29,187 bases of DNA from Chara braunii (lineage: Eukaryota > Streptophyta > Charophyceae > Charales > Characeae): the NCBI GenBank assembly GCA_003427395.1, contig BFEA01000223.1, positions 21,213 to 50,399 of the forward strand, written 5' to 3'. A program made the position numbers and the translations under genes. Below are positions 9,998 through 19,051 of the stretch, one piece after another. The notes below the pieces were generated by a model, which had not been told where the DNA came from, searched no databases, and saw nothing but the letters and a program-made list of their open reading frames with translations. Position 1 is the first letter of the stretch. Every line of letters begins with the position of its first letter.

Positions 9998-10592
9998 AAC
10001 CGTGCCCGTTCCCTAACCAGACGATAGTATTTTCTCCCAGAGGTCCCTAGTCTTTCTACCTTTAGTAGATAACTGATCTCGGTTTGGTTGGTAATTACCC
10101 TCAAAGCTGACTCCCTCATACTCTCTTCCACGATAGCCCTGAAGGAGAATAGTTCCATAAGACCCGGCATCCTTACTGACCCCAACTCCTTGCTCTGAGT
10201 GCCATATTAATTAAAGGCTCCCAGTTCTTGCCGTCAGTAAAACTGTTAGGTAGATTAGGTTCTGGAACCTCATAGAATAGAACTGGTGATGAGTCACTGA
10301 TTATTTTCTCCCCTCTCCTTTCTAATTCCTTCCTTTCCTGGCTGATGACGGTTTTAATCCAGTTTCTAAGCGACTCTCGTTTAGTTCCCCTCTCTCTCAA
10401 TAGGGGTATATAGGGCCTAATGTCGTATTTCCATGTATCAAGGTGTTTTACCACAAGTATATTGGCTTTCGCAGGAGCGTGGCGTTCCTCCAACGATATA
10501 CAGCTTTCTATTTTGTAAGGAGACGCCCCCCCGCTAGTAATAGGGACTAAGGCGTCTAGGGCCGCTGTGACCCTAGGACAACAACATGACAT
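9991..10592 (-). pseudogene. Upstream-module ORF(s), about 200 codons in two overlapping frames
   Basis: An ATG at 10592 (MSCCCPRVTAALDALV) opens a 139-codon frame ending at 10173. A second frame, 10185-9991, overlaps its end and continues with MELFSFRAIVEESMRES and a basic C-terminus, ending where the 9997-9461 frame takes over. Three tightly overlapping frames in a row suggest one gene of about 380 codons broken by two small indels, although natural overlapping genes cannot be excluded. An N-terminal Cys triplet is the only notable feature. Family unknown. Confidence 0.45.
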
Positions 10593-10659
10593 TTTCTATT
10601 CGCTATTCTTTTATCGTTACCCTTCTGCTCGTTCGTTCTCACAGGTAGTTTCACCGAGG

Positions 10660-11007
10660 TCACTCTGGACCCATCCGGACCCCCAGTCGTGGCCATCGAC
10701 CCTCGACATATTCTTCTATTTCGGTAGCGCTCCTGAAGTACCCCACCCTTTCCTCAGAAAAGGCTGCGGCGTCTTCCCACTCTTCACGGTCGTCGTCCCT
10801 TAATCGTTCCCACTCGGCTAGATCCCAATCTTCTTCCCCGTACTCTATGTCCTCGTCGTTTACTGCCTCTGTCTCTTCATAGTATGTCCGGAGTTCGTAG
10901 AACCCAATGAGTGACCCTTCCCTAACCGACGAGTCGTATCCAGGAGTTCCATATAACTCGGCTATACCAGCTAGGTGGCTTGGAGGCTCCCTCAGGGCTC
11001 TATCCAA
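10660..11007 (-). pseudogene. Acidic upstream-module ORF, 115 codons
   Basis: In frame with and directly after the 257-codon ORF; only a TAG at 11014-11016 separates them, so this is probably its C-terminal part. The segment is strikingly acidic (EDIEYGEEDWDLAEWERLRDD) with many Tyr and Trp residues, as expected for a disordered or protein-binding tail. It ends at TGA 10660-10662. Function unknown. Confidence 0.5.
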
Positions 11008-11013
11008 AGCGGT

Positions 11014-11787
11014 CTAGAACTCGGCCGGTTGATCAAACCTCGACGCCTCTCTGAGTCCTCTAGGTGAAATAGCTCTAATTAGCTCTACCAATTCTAAAGC
11101 CGACTCCCCGAACCTGGGCCCTTCCTTCCAGAGCGCGTAGTAGGCGTGATCTTCGTCACTGCTCCTCAAAAGGTTTCTAATCTCGAGGAAAGCTCGGTAG
11201 ACCTCAATAAGGCGGCTAAATCCCCCTAGAAAGCCTTCCAAGACGAAACTCGGGACGGGCAGCCTCAAAGCTTGTTCGGGTTGGGGTAGGAACCCTTCTC
11301 TGGCTAGTCGAAGCGAGACCACTACCGACCTATAGTCCCTGTCGTAGCATCGTTCCTTCCCTCTTAGCTTGTCGACCACCTCTTGCAGTATACGTCGCGC
11401 TGTTACCTCGTCTGCCCAAGTGTGAGAGTCGAGACTCGGAAATACCCCTAAGACCGGATCCCAGCGACTTCGTTCTACGACTTGGAAAACTATGTCCGCT
11501 AGAACGGAAGACTGATAGTAGAGGAAGCCTCTAACCGCTAATTCCAGGGATTCTTCTATTAGCCTGCCTCTCCTGTCGAACTCACACCCTACCTGGGGCG
11601 CGACCAGCAACCAGACCCCTGGCCTCAACAGGATAGATCTCCACTCCTTATCTACTTTATCAAGATATCCTCGTCTGACAGCTTGTCTAGGTAAGGTAAA
11701 TTCCACCCAATCTTCTCCAATGAACTCGGGTTCTCTATAGTCGAAGTGGCAAAGCTCAACTGGGTGCTCTATCTCGTCGTGAGGCAT
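11014..11787 (-). CDS. Upstream-module ORF, 257 codons, unknown function
   Basis: The longest uninterrupted frame of the extra module, from ATG 11787 (MPHDEIEHPVEL) to TAG 11014-11016. It looks like a folded, mostly helical protein: YLDKVDKEWRSILLRPGVWLL, then VRGFLYYQSSVLADIVFQVVE, RILQEVVDKLRGKERCYDRD and a Leu-rich C-terminal half. No transmembrane span, zinc motif or catalytic signature is evident and I do not recognise the family. The same frame covers 12609-11902 upstream and 11007-10660 downstream, so the three may be parts of one ancestral gene of about 650 codons. The 114 bp between this ORF and the upstream one has several stops in that frame but is open in another. Confidence 0.55.
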   Translation of the reverse strand: MPHDEIEHPVELCHFDYREPEFIGEDWVEFTLPRQAVRRGYLDKVDKEWRSILLRPGVWLLVAPQVGCEFDRRGRLIEESLELAVRGFLYYQSSVLADIVFQVVERSRWDPVLGVFPSLDSHTWADEVTARRILQEVVDKLRGKERCYDRDYRSVVVSLRLAREGFLPQPEQALRLPVPSFVLEGFLGGFSRLIEVYRAFLEIRNLLRSSDEDHAYYALWKEGPRFGESALELVELIRAISPRGLREASRFDQPAEF

Positions 11788-11901
11788 CTAGTCGTCCACA
11801 GAGCTCCCGTCTAAAATCCTGCGTCCACAGTCGATCTATTTCGGCTCTCTGTATCCGAACTGTCCCAATTATACCGGTTGCCTGACCTTACAGTGAGACT
11901 T

Positions 11902-12609
11902 CTAGGAGTCGTCTACCGTTTCGTTCAATATCCGAGCCCTATCTACCTCTCCACTTATCTCGGCCTCTCGTAGCTCCTCCCAGATACGAAACACAATACG
12001 GCGTAAGTCTCTACGAGTGGGAACAACCCTGTCCAAGCAATAAGTAAGAAGCCACGCGAGCTCGATAGTAGACGCCCCCAGTCGGACCGCTCTCTGCACC
12101 ACCTCTAAAAGTCTCTGGTGCACCACTCTGGTACCGAAAATCAGCCCCGTCAAAAACCTAGGGACCGTTTCCGTCCTCACAGAGGTCGCTCTAGGAAGCT
12201 CCCAATCGTACGCAAACCTCACAGTGTAGACAACAACGGTATCTACTCCACTCCCCTGAGCGAATTTTCTAAAGATCCGGACACCAAACCTCCGACCTAA
12301 CGCTGCCAAACAAAGGAGGGTTGGATAACGCCTAGCAGTATCTATCACTAGACACTCCCACTCTCTCCTCGACAAGTACAGCCTTATGCTCACACCCGCT
12401 CGTAAGGGTGTCGCCTCCCTGTCCCTCCTGACACAGGCCCTGGTTTCGACCTCTATTCTCACCCACAGGAAAACACCGTCTCGGACTATTAATCCCTCCT
12501 CTCTGGTAGATCTGTATTTGCTCTTCCCTTCTAGCAGTAAGCTGATCACGTTGCAAGAGCCCCTCTCTCCGACCAAGGATATTTGAGAAGCCGGCTCGAT
12601 ATATATCAT
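11902..12609 (-). CDS. First ORF of the upstream module, 235 codons, unknown function
   Basis: Starts at ATG 12609 (MIYIEPASQISLVGERG), immediately preceded by an in-frame TGA, which supports this start, and ends at TAG 11902-11904. Arg-rich and mainly helical in its second half (RLLEVVQRAVRLGAS, DLRRIVFRIWEELREAE), with a beta-prone stretch VDTVVVYTVRFAYDWELP in the middle. No known domain recognised. It is the first frame after the ~960-bp leader that follows the primer-binding site, on the element's sense strand, the position of the extra ORF1 in Ogre-type plant elements. Homology to those is not claimed. Confidence 0.55.
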   Translation of the reverse strand: MIYIEPASQISLVGERGSCNVISLLLEGKSKYRSTREEGLIVRDGVFLWVRIEVETRACVRRDREATPLRAGVSIRLYLSRREWECLVIDTARRYPTLLCLAALGRRFGVRIFRKFAQGSGVDTVVVYTVRFAYDWELPRATSVRTETVPRFLTGLIFGTRVVHQRLLEVVQRAVRLGASTIELAWLLTYCLDRVVPTRRDLRRIVFRIWEELREAEISGEVDRARILNETVDDS

Positions 12610-13569
12610 TCATAATCAAGAAGCCAAGCGGAACTCTCAATAAATCTCTCCCTGTGCGACTCTCGGACTGTTGAGCTCATAGACCCCCACGACAGGCCCC
12701 CTCTGATCCTTCCTACAACCCTCCAAGACGTCAACAGGCCTAGGAGAGAACCGCCCTCTGGCGTATCTCCCCCTACCCTCGTGTCAAGGAAGAGGTCGGA
12801 TCAGTGTACCATCATCGCTGGCCTACCTTCCNGGCCTAGGAGAGAACCGCCCTCTGGCGTATCTCCCCCTACCCTCGTGTCAAGGAAGAGGTCGGATCAG
12901 TGTACCATCATCGCTGGCCTACCTTCCTTGTCGCGACCTGAACACGAGCCGGCCAACTCATGTGCTCTAGGGTGGACCGAAGTCACTCGCGAATAGGGAG
13001 GCGGTATCTCACTCGTGCATCCTCACTCCTATCCATGCCTCTACTCGGCCCACCTCAGGCATGGTCTCACATCCCGACTCGTGTTGTGAATCAATCCCCC
13101 CAGCTATCCGTCAGAATCGACTAGCCTGTCTAGTCCATGCCCAACTCCTTGCAAATCCGGGGCGCTTCTCCCCTCCCCTTCAGTCCCTTCAAGTCTTCCC
13201 CTTCTCACTATTCTCTCTCTTAGATTCAATATTTGGGTGGACTGACCAAAGGGTAGGGAAAATCAGAATGACATCTCTCGATCACAAGGAAGGCAACAGG
13301 AATGAAATGCATGAAAGACAAGAAGAAAGCAGGAATCAGCGAAATCACGAAATGCAGAAATCACAATCTCACCGGTGAACGTCGATCATAGGTCAATGGG
13401 GGCGTCGTTTGCCCGCTCGTGCCCGTACTGTCCAACGTCTCACTTGGGCATTTCGACCACTGGCCAACTGCTTAGCCTCTTCCGTCTGCCCTGTCCCAGT
13501 TACATCCCTGTTCTGATCCTCTCACATCCCCGCGGTTACAGGCGGACCGAAGTCCCGAGAGGCAGCCTT
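12610..13569 (-). other. Untranslated leader of the giant element
   Basis: About 960 bp between the primer-binding site and the first upstream-module ATG. Short frames exist on both strands, but none is conserved in character or long. It contains a perfect 95-bp duplication around a single N (separate entry). In LTR retrotransposons this region usually carries packaging and translation signals; none can be named here. Confidence 0.5.
12737..12927. repeat. Perfect 95-bp direct duplication split by one N
   Basis: 12737-12831 and 12833-12927 are identical base for base and are separated by a single N at 12832. In a copy whose LTRs differ by about 5%, a flawless duplication exactly at an N is best explained by overlapping contig ends left unmerged in the assembly. 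A genuine recent tandem duplication is less likely. Confidence 0.8.
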
Positions 13570-13586
13570 CCCCGGCAATGGCGCCA
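13570..13586 (-). other. Primer-binding site, tRNA-Asp type
   Basis: On the minus strand TGGCGCCATTGCCGGGG lies one base after the CGACA end of the 5' LTR. From memory it differs by one transition from the complement of the plant tRNA-Asp 3' end, the primer used by Athila-type Ty3/gypsy elements. The position and the match define the end of the LTR and the start of minus-strand cDNA synthesis. Confidence 0.75.
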
Positions 13587-14144
13587 CTGTCGACCGGTAG
13601 AAGGGGTCTGCCAGCACGCCGTCCGAACCCTATGCCTCGCGCCGCGTCTGTCACCCGCGGGAGGGTTGGTCGGGGCTCCTGTAACCTGCACAAAACATGT
13701 CAATCCGGATCAACAAATTCAAGTACCATAGCCGACCGCGACCAATGCGAGAAGAAACTTACAAAACACTGCCTGGCAGAAATAATAGAAGTAGTTTCAT
13801 TCAGGTTAAAACAATGGGATGGGAAACACTCGTTCCGACCTCAGCCGTACACCTCGCTCCTGTGTCAGGGAAGTCTGTCTGAGTCCCTACAGACCTAGTC
13901 AACAAGCGTCGCCTAATCCTCCTCCCGATTGGGTGTCGCCTGTATCGTGCCCGTCGTTCCCAAGGGACCGTGCTCGAGCTCTCGGTGTCTGACGTAGCCT
14001 CCCTCGCCCATCGAGGCCAGAGCTCCAGATCTACGGTGACCATACCCTCGTGCAGTCGCTCCGTCAGGGAGGGGATCGTCCTAGACGGTCTAGCTCAGGC
14101 GCCCTCTTCAGAAGGGCCCGACTCGGATGGTACCTATCCGAGAA

Positions 14145-14455
14145 GCCCGCTTCAGATCACACCTCTTCGGAAAGCCACCTTCGGATCGTACCTCTTCGAA
14201 AGGCCCGCTTCGGGTTGTACCTCATCGGAAGGCCACCTTCGGATCGTACCTCTTCGAAAGGCCCGCTTCGGGTTGTGNNNNNNNNNNNNNNNNNNNNNNN
14301 NNNNNNNNNNNNCCCGCTTCGGGTTGTGCCTCTTCGGAAGGCCACCTTGGGATCGTACCTCTTCGAAAGGCCCGCTTCGGGTTGTACCTCTTCGGAAGGC
14401 CACCTTCCGATCGTACCTCTTCGAAAGGCCCGCTTCGGGTTGTACCTCTTCGAAA
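14145..14455. repeat. 58-bp tandem array made of two related 29-bp half units
   Basis: GGCCCGCTTCGGGTTGT recurs every 58 bp (14202, 14260, after the gap at about 14311, 14369, 14427). Between these lies a related half unit, GGCCACCTTCGGATCGT, so the array alternates two 29-bp versions. TTCGAA palindromes occur in each unit. The N run 14279-14312 interrupts it and probably hides further copies. Confidence 0.85.
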
Positions 14456-15080
14456 TAGTGTCCATTCGGTAAAAATGCCCGCTCGGTGAAGTAACCACTC
14501 GGTAAAGTACCCGCAAGATAAAGTCTTCGCACGGCGAAGTACCCGCTCGGTAAGATGTATCCTCTTAGTGAACGTATCCCGCTCATGTAAATATGTCCGC
14601 TCGATAAATGAGTCCGCCCGGTAGAAGTGTCCGCTCGATAAACGAGTCCTCCCGGTGAAAGAACCCGCCTGGTAAATGAAACCGCCCGATAAATGAAACT
14701 GCCCGGTATATGCCCGTTCGGTAAGTATCCGCCCGGTATTGTGCCCGTCCGGTATAGTACCCGTCCGATAAGTCTGTCCGCTCGGCAAGTAAGTCCGCCC
14801 GGTAAAATACCTGTCCGGTAAAGTACCCGTCCGATAAAGTACCCGTCCGGTAAGTCTGTCCACCCGGAAAGTAAGTCCGCCCAGTAAAATGCCTGTCCGG
14901 TTAAGTACCCGTCCGGTAAATGTATCCGCTCCGTAAAGGTATCCTCTCGGTAAAATTATCCTCTCGATAAACGTGTCCGCTCGATAACGTGATTACTCGG
15001 TAAAATGGCCGTTCGGTAAAATGTTGGTTCGGTTAAACGCCCCCTTCGGTAATGTATCCCTTCAGTAAAATACGCCTTCA
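14456..15080. repeat. Degenerate minisatellite, unit about 17 bp
   Basis: Dozens of imperfect iterations of a unit resembling GTCCG(C/T)CCGGTAAA, with spacing varying between about 15 and 19 bp. It follows directly on the 58-bp array. No protein is supported; frames across it are repeat artefacts. Confidence 0.75.
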
Positions 15081-15399
15081 GCGAAAGCCGCCCTGGTAGC
15101 GTACCCCTCCGAGGGAGTGCCCATCAGGTAAAGTATCCCTCCGACAAACACCCTTCCGGCAAGAAGCCCCCTTCGTCGAACCTGATTCGGGAGACGCCCC
15201 TTCACAGGCCGGATTCACCCCAGTGTCCCGATCTGTTACCCAAAGCCCTGTTCGGCCAAGAGCCCCTATCTGTTCCCCAATGTCCTGTTCGCCCCGGGAC
15301 CCCGATCTGCGCCCCAATGCTCACTCAGTCCGACGATCCGAGATTCTGTAGAAGGGCCTGTTCGACCCGTGACTTCAACCACACGCCCCCAAAGGAGCT

Positions 15400-16110
15400 A
15401 CCTTGCGTAGCGCTTAGTGCGTCTGCCCTTCCCTCGCCGTTCTGACCAGATGCGCGCCCGCACGCTGCAGCGCGCGGCTCCTCCCCCGGTGCCCCGACCA
15501 AGTGCGCGCTGAGTGGCGATGTGCGCGACTCTCCCCGTCGAGCTGACCAGGCGAGCGCCCGCACGCTGTCACGCGCGGCTCCTCTCTTGCTGCCCCGACC
15601 AGGAGCGAGATGCGTGGTGGTGCGCGCGCCCCTCCTCCATCGTCCCTGATCAGGCACGCACACGCGCGTTGTCCCGCGTGGCTGTCTCCTTGCCGTTCCG
15701 TCCCGCTGCGTGCTGGTGCGCGAGTCTCTCCGCTGGTAGCACTCTTGTGCGCGCTATGGTGCACGGACCTTCCCCGCTGGTGGTTCCCCCGTGCGCGCGA
15801 CAGTGCGCGAACCTCCCCCGCTGCGTTCTCATCTGTGCGCTAAGTTGTGCAGCTCCTCCCGCTGTGCCTTCGCCCGCGTGCGCAAAGGTGCGCGGCTCCT
15901 CCCGCTGTGCCCTCGCCCGCAGTGCGCAAAGGTGCGCGGCGACGCACGCGACTCCCCGCAGTTCCCTCCTCTCACGCGCGGGTGCGCGCTGATGCGCGCG
16001 GCTTCCCGCGGTTTCCTCTCGCGCGCAGGTGCGCGCTGATGCACGCGGCTCCCCGCTCGCCCGTGCCGTGTGTGCACCTCTCTCCGTGCGTATAGGGGTG
16101 CGCTGATGCG
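15400..16110. repeat. GC-rich degenerate repeats with GTGCGCG motifs
   Basis: Repeated GTGCGCGGCTCCTC and CGCTGTGCC-like blocks, spaced roughly 40-60 bp, grade into the 41-bp array that follows. Many overlapping open frames on both strands are low-complexity Arg/Ala/Pro products of the repeat. Confidence 0.6.
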
Positions 16111-16119
16111 CACGGCTCT

Positions 16120-16490
16120 GTGCTCACGCGTGCCCTTCGCGCACCTCTCTCCGTGCGTGCTATCGCGCGCAGCCCTCTCTTGCGCCTCCCTCCGTGCGTG
16201 CTATGGCGTGCAGTTCTCTCGTGCGCCTCTCTCCGTGCGTGCTATGGCGCACAACTCTCTCGTGCGCCTCTCTCCGTGCGTGCTATGGCGAGCAGCTCTC
16301 TCGTGCGCCTCCCTCCGTGCGTGCTATAGCGCGCAGCCGTCTCGTGCGCCTCCCTCCGTGCATGCTATGGCGCACAGTTCTCTCGTGCGCCTCTCTCCGT
16401 GCGTGCTGTGGCGCGCAGCTCTCTCGTGCGCCTCTCTCCGTGCGTGCTATGGCGCGCAGCTCTCTCTTGCGCCTCCCTCCGTGCGTGCGC
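16120..16490. repeat. 41-bp tandem array, about nine copies
   Basis: CCGTGCGTGCTATGGCGC returns every 41 bp (for example GTGCGTGC at 16153, 16194 and 16235). Because 41 is not a multiple of three, each frame reads all three phases in turn. This explains the repetitive 267-codon frame over 16070-16873, which is not a gene. Confidence 0.85.
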
Positions 16491-17289
16491 CCTTGTGCCC
16501 TGGTAGCTCGTGCGTACAGACCCCTGGTGCGCCAGTCCCCGTGCGCCTGCGATCCGAGCATGCAAAAGTCCCCCATGCCTGGGCCCGGTTGAGCTTAAGT
16601 ACTCTGCCAGGCCCCTCCCACAGTGTGAGCCTCAGCCTCCTATGCACCGAGGTTGCCGGACACTTGCAGCGCCTCGGCACCGGGGCTGTGCCCGGGCCTG
16701 ATTGGGGCCCCGAAAAGTCCTCGGTGAAAAGGGCTTCCCTGTCGGTAACCGGGCCCTTTGCAGCTCCCTGGTGCCGAGGCTATTCCCGAGCCTACCCCAG
16801 GCCACCCAGGCCTAGGCGGTCCCCACACAGCAGCGGTACCACCCTTAGGGGAAAAACCAGGCGGCCCCCGTAGGTAAAAACTGATCCCATCATTCATCTT
16901 GGGCCAGGTGGTCACTGCGTCCCAGCGGGGCCGCTCCCTCGGAGGAGAATTCGACTGGCCCAAAGGCCTCTTGCCCATGATGTCGGCCTGTGCCATGGTT
17001 GGTTAGTCCCGGTCGGATAAAGTAGGCCCCTTGTTAGCAGCGTCGGTCCGCTTCATGGTCGGTGTGTCCCTGCCATGTAAAATAACGTCGAGCAATGATA
17101 TCACTGCGCCGTTCTCCGGCGTGTCGTCTTACCACATGGTTGATAAATGTTGGTAACCCCTTCGGTCCCAGTGTCGGTCCGTCTCATGGTCGATGAAGCC
17201 CGACCAGGTAGAATACTGTCGAGTGAAGTTTTTGTCACGTGCCCTCTGAAAGGAAGTAAAGGGCGGCGTAGCATTGTAGCTGCCCGACA

Positions 17290-17318
17290 CCGTCCTGAAC
17301 GTTGGTTACCTTTGATAT
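17290..17318 (+). repeat. Terminal scrap of the foldback repeat abutting the LTR
   Basis: CCGTCCTGAACG followed by TAACCTTTG-like sequence and TATA matches, in the same orientation, the outer end of the right arm of the large inverted repeat at about 18903-18935. It begins at the first base outside the 5' LTR, so the retroelement junction lies inside a copy of this repeat. Confidence 0.6.
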
Positions 17319-17386
17319 ATGTATATATATATTTGATGATATATATATGTTTGTGACGATATATATATATATATACATATATATAT

Positions 17387-18945
17387 GAAGTGTTGCCGGC
17401 GTTCGGGACGGGCCAACGCCCGAACCCGAACGCCCGAACGTACGGGACTCCTTCGGAAGGCGTTCGGCCGTTCGGGCTGAACGCGGACCCAAAAAAAAAA
17501 AAAAAAAAAAATTCAAAACATTCCGAACAAAATACAAGGTTATGGAGAAAAATAAACTAAACAACATTTGCTTGGGCACGACATCCAAATTCCTTACCAA
17601 ATTTGAATTAAAAATCAAATACAGATAATAAACACTATGATAAAAATAAGAAAAAATAAAAAGAGAATTAAAATGAGTGAGTGTGCAAGCACCTTTTCGA
17701 CACTGCCATCTTTGCCGATTTTTAATTATTCTTTGGCATTGACAAATGCCCTGAAAATTTACAGATATGTAGTTTATATAATCAATAACTCATTAAAAAG
17801 TTTTTAAAAAACAATTAAATTTTTGAGGCCGCGAAATAAAGTGAAAACAAAAAGTTAAAAGTGAAAAAAAAAAAAATAGTGCGTGGGCGAGCACGTTTTG
17901 ACACCCCCATCTTTGAAGATTTTTAATGTTTTTTTGGCTTAGCAGAATGACTTCAAAATCTATAAGCATGTAGGTTACATCATAGAGAACTCACAAAAAA
18001 CATTCTGAAACAAAAACATTTTTTTAGGCCCCGAACAAAGATTTGGCGGGGGCCGAACCTGGAGGTGTTCAGCCCCCGAACGGGACCCCGAACGCCCGAA
18101 CGTTCGGGGGCCAGCCCGAGGGCCCCCGAATGTTCGGTCAAGTGACCCTGTATATATATATATATATATATATACCGGGTTGCAAGGTGGAACGTACGGA
18201 GGCCCCTAAGCGGACCTCCGAACGTTCGGGCGTTCGGGTTCCCATACGGGGCCCGAACCTGAAGGGGTTTTGACCCCGCAAAAAAATAGTTTGGCACCTA
18301 AATATTGTTCAGTTTTTCTGAATTTTGTTTTGTGCGTTCTATGTGATGTATGCTACCTTCCTCTTAGTTTTGAAGGCATTCTGTGAAGGCAAAAAATAAT
18401 GAAAAATCGGCAAAGATGGTGGTGTCAAACCTGCTTGCCCTCTTACTAATTTGTTTTTTTTTTATTTTCACTTTTTATTTTCACTTTATTTTCGAGGCAT
18501 GAAAAAAAATATTCTTTTTTCAAACCTTATTTGTAGGTTCTCTATTATGTAATGGCATTTAGCAAAGACAAAAAAAAAAAAAAAAATCGCCAAAGATGAT
18601 GGTGTCAAAAACGTGCTCGCCCACTCAATGATTTCATTCTCGATTTATTTATTTTTATTTTTATTATTATGATTTATTTTTCGTATTTCATTTGTATTTC
18701 AAATTTGGTAAAGAATCTGGATATAAGTTAAGGCAAATGTTGTTTAGTTTATTTTGTGCATAACATATTTTGTTTTTCGATTTTTTTAAATTCCTTTTTT
18801 TTTTTTGGAGAGGAGGGGGGGGGGGGGGNGCATTCGGCCAAANAACCGATCGCATTGAGAGGGGGTCCCGAACGTTCAGGCGTTCGGGTTCGGATGACCG
18901 GCCCGTCCTGAACGCCGATAACCTTTGTATATAAGTTCGGGGTTT
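17387..18945. repeat. Large TA-centred inverted repeat (foldback element)
   Basis: The left arm (about 17387-18150) and the reverse complement of the right arm (about 18175-18945) share, in order: GGCGTTCAGGACGGGCC-like sequence, CCCGAACGCC(C/T)GAAC, the AAATAAACTAAACAACATTTG block, the CACCATCTTTG(C/G)CGATTTTT block twice, and AACGCCCGAACGTTCGG next to the centre. The centre is a (TA)12 run at 18151-18174. There is no coding capacity: this is a non-autonomous palindromic repeat, best described as a foldback or MITE-like element. A poly-G tract with Ns near 18819-18843 marks poor sequence. Confidence 0.75.
18151..18174. repeat. (TA)12 microsatellite at the palindrome centre
   Basis: Twelve TA repeats form the loop of the foldback element. 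Other TA-rich runs flank its left side (about 17312-17386). Confidence 0.9.
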
Positions 18946-19051
18946 TCCTGAACGTTAGAACATGTTCGCGGGTTCGGCCGAACGTCTCCGGAACGTGTTC
19001 AGGCGAACATATTATTTTTAATATATATTTTTTAATTTATATATCTTTATT
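18946..19051. other. Junction sequence between foldback repeat and gag fragment
   Basis: Contains further CGAACGTCTCCGGAACG-type motifs of the foldback family, then an AT-rich run to the last codons of the gag fragment. It probably replaced the pol region of the second retroelement. Confidence 0.4.

Larger units (their letters stand above)
886..17289 (-). mobile_element. Giant decayed Ty3/gypsy LTR retrotransposon with an extra coding module upstream of gag
   Basis: Seen in the sequence: direct repeats at 886-1358 and about 16816-17289 in the same orientation; both begin TGTCGGGC on the minus strand; a tRNA-Asp-type PBS one base inside the 5' LTR; and between them gag, zinc knuckle, protease, RT, RNase H and integrase in that order. 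Protease-RT-RNase H-integrase order is the Ty3/gypsy arrangement. The internal region is about 12.2 kb and the complete 5' LTR about 3.7 kb, so an intact copy would be close to 19.6 kb. That is the size class of plant Ogre-type elements, which also carry an ORF before gag; no phylogenetic link is claimed. Premature stops and frame breaks throughout show an immobile relic. The 3' LTR is truncated, so no target-site duplication can be read. Confidence 0.85.
13588..17289 (-). repeat. 5' LTR of the giant element, about 3.7 kb
   Basis: Read on the minus strand it starts TGTCGGGCAGC at 17289 and ends GGTCGACA at 13588, giving matching TGTCG/CGACA termini, and is followed by the PBS. Its first ~470 bp are shared with the 3' LTR. 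The rest (16815-13588) is mostly tandem repeats: a 41-bp array, GC-rich degenerate repeats, a ~17-bp minisatellite and a 58-bp array. Long open frames run through these arrays on both strands only because the units lack stop codons and their lengths are not multiples of three. An N run at 14279-14312 falls in the 58-bp array. Confidence 0.8.

Noticed and set aside
14145-14455. Regularly spaced repeat that could suggest a CRISPR array
   Set aside because: Both half units are repetitive, there are no unique spacers, and the context is a eukaryotic LTR.
13970-14863. Long reading frames of 119-213 codons on both strands
   Set aside because: They lie in the 58-bp and 17-bp arrays and the N run. 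The repeat unit lacks stops in several frames and its length is not a multiple of three.
16070-16873. 267-codon plus-strand frame
   Set aside because: Product of the 41-bp array read in rotating phases, with no domain and no start context. It lies inside the LTR.
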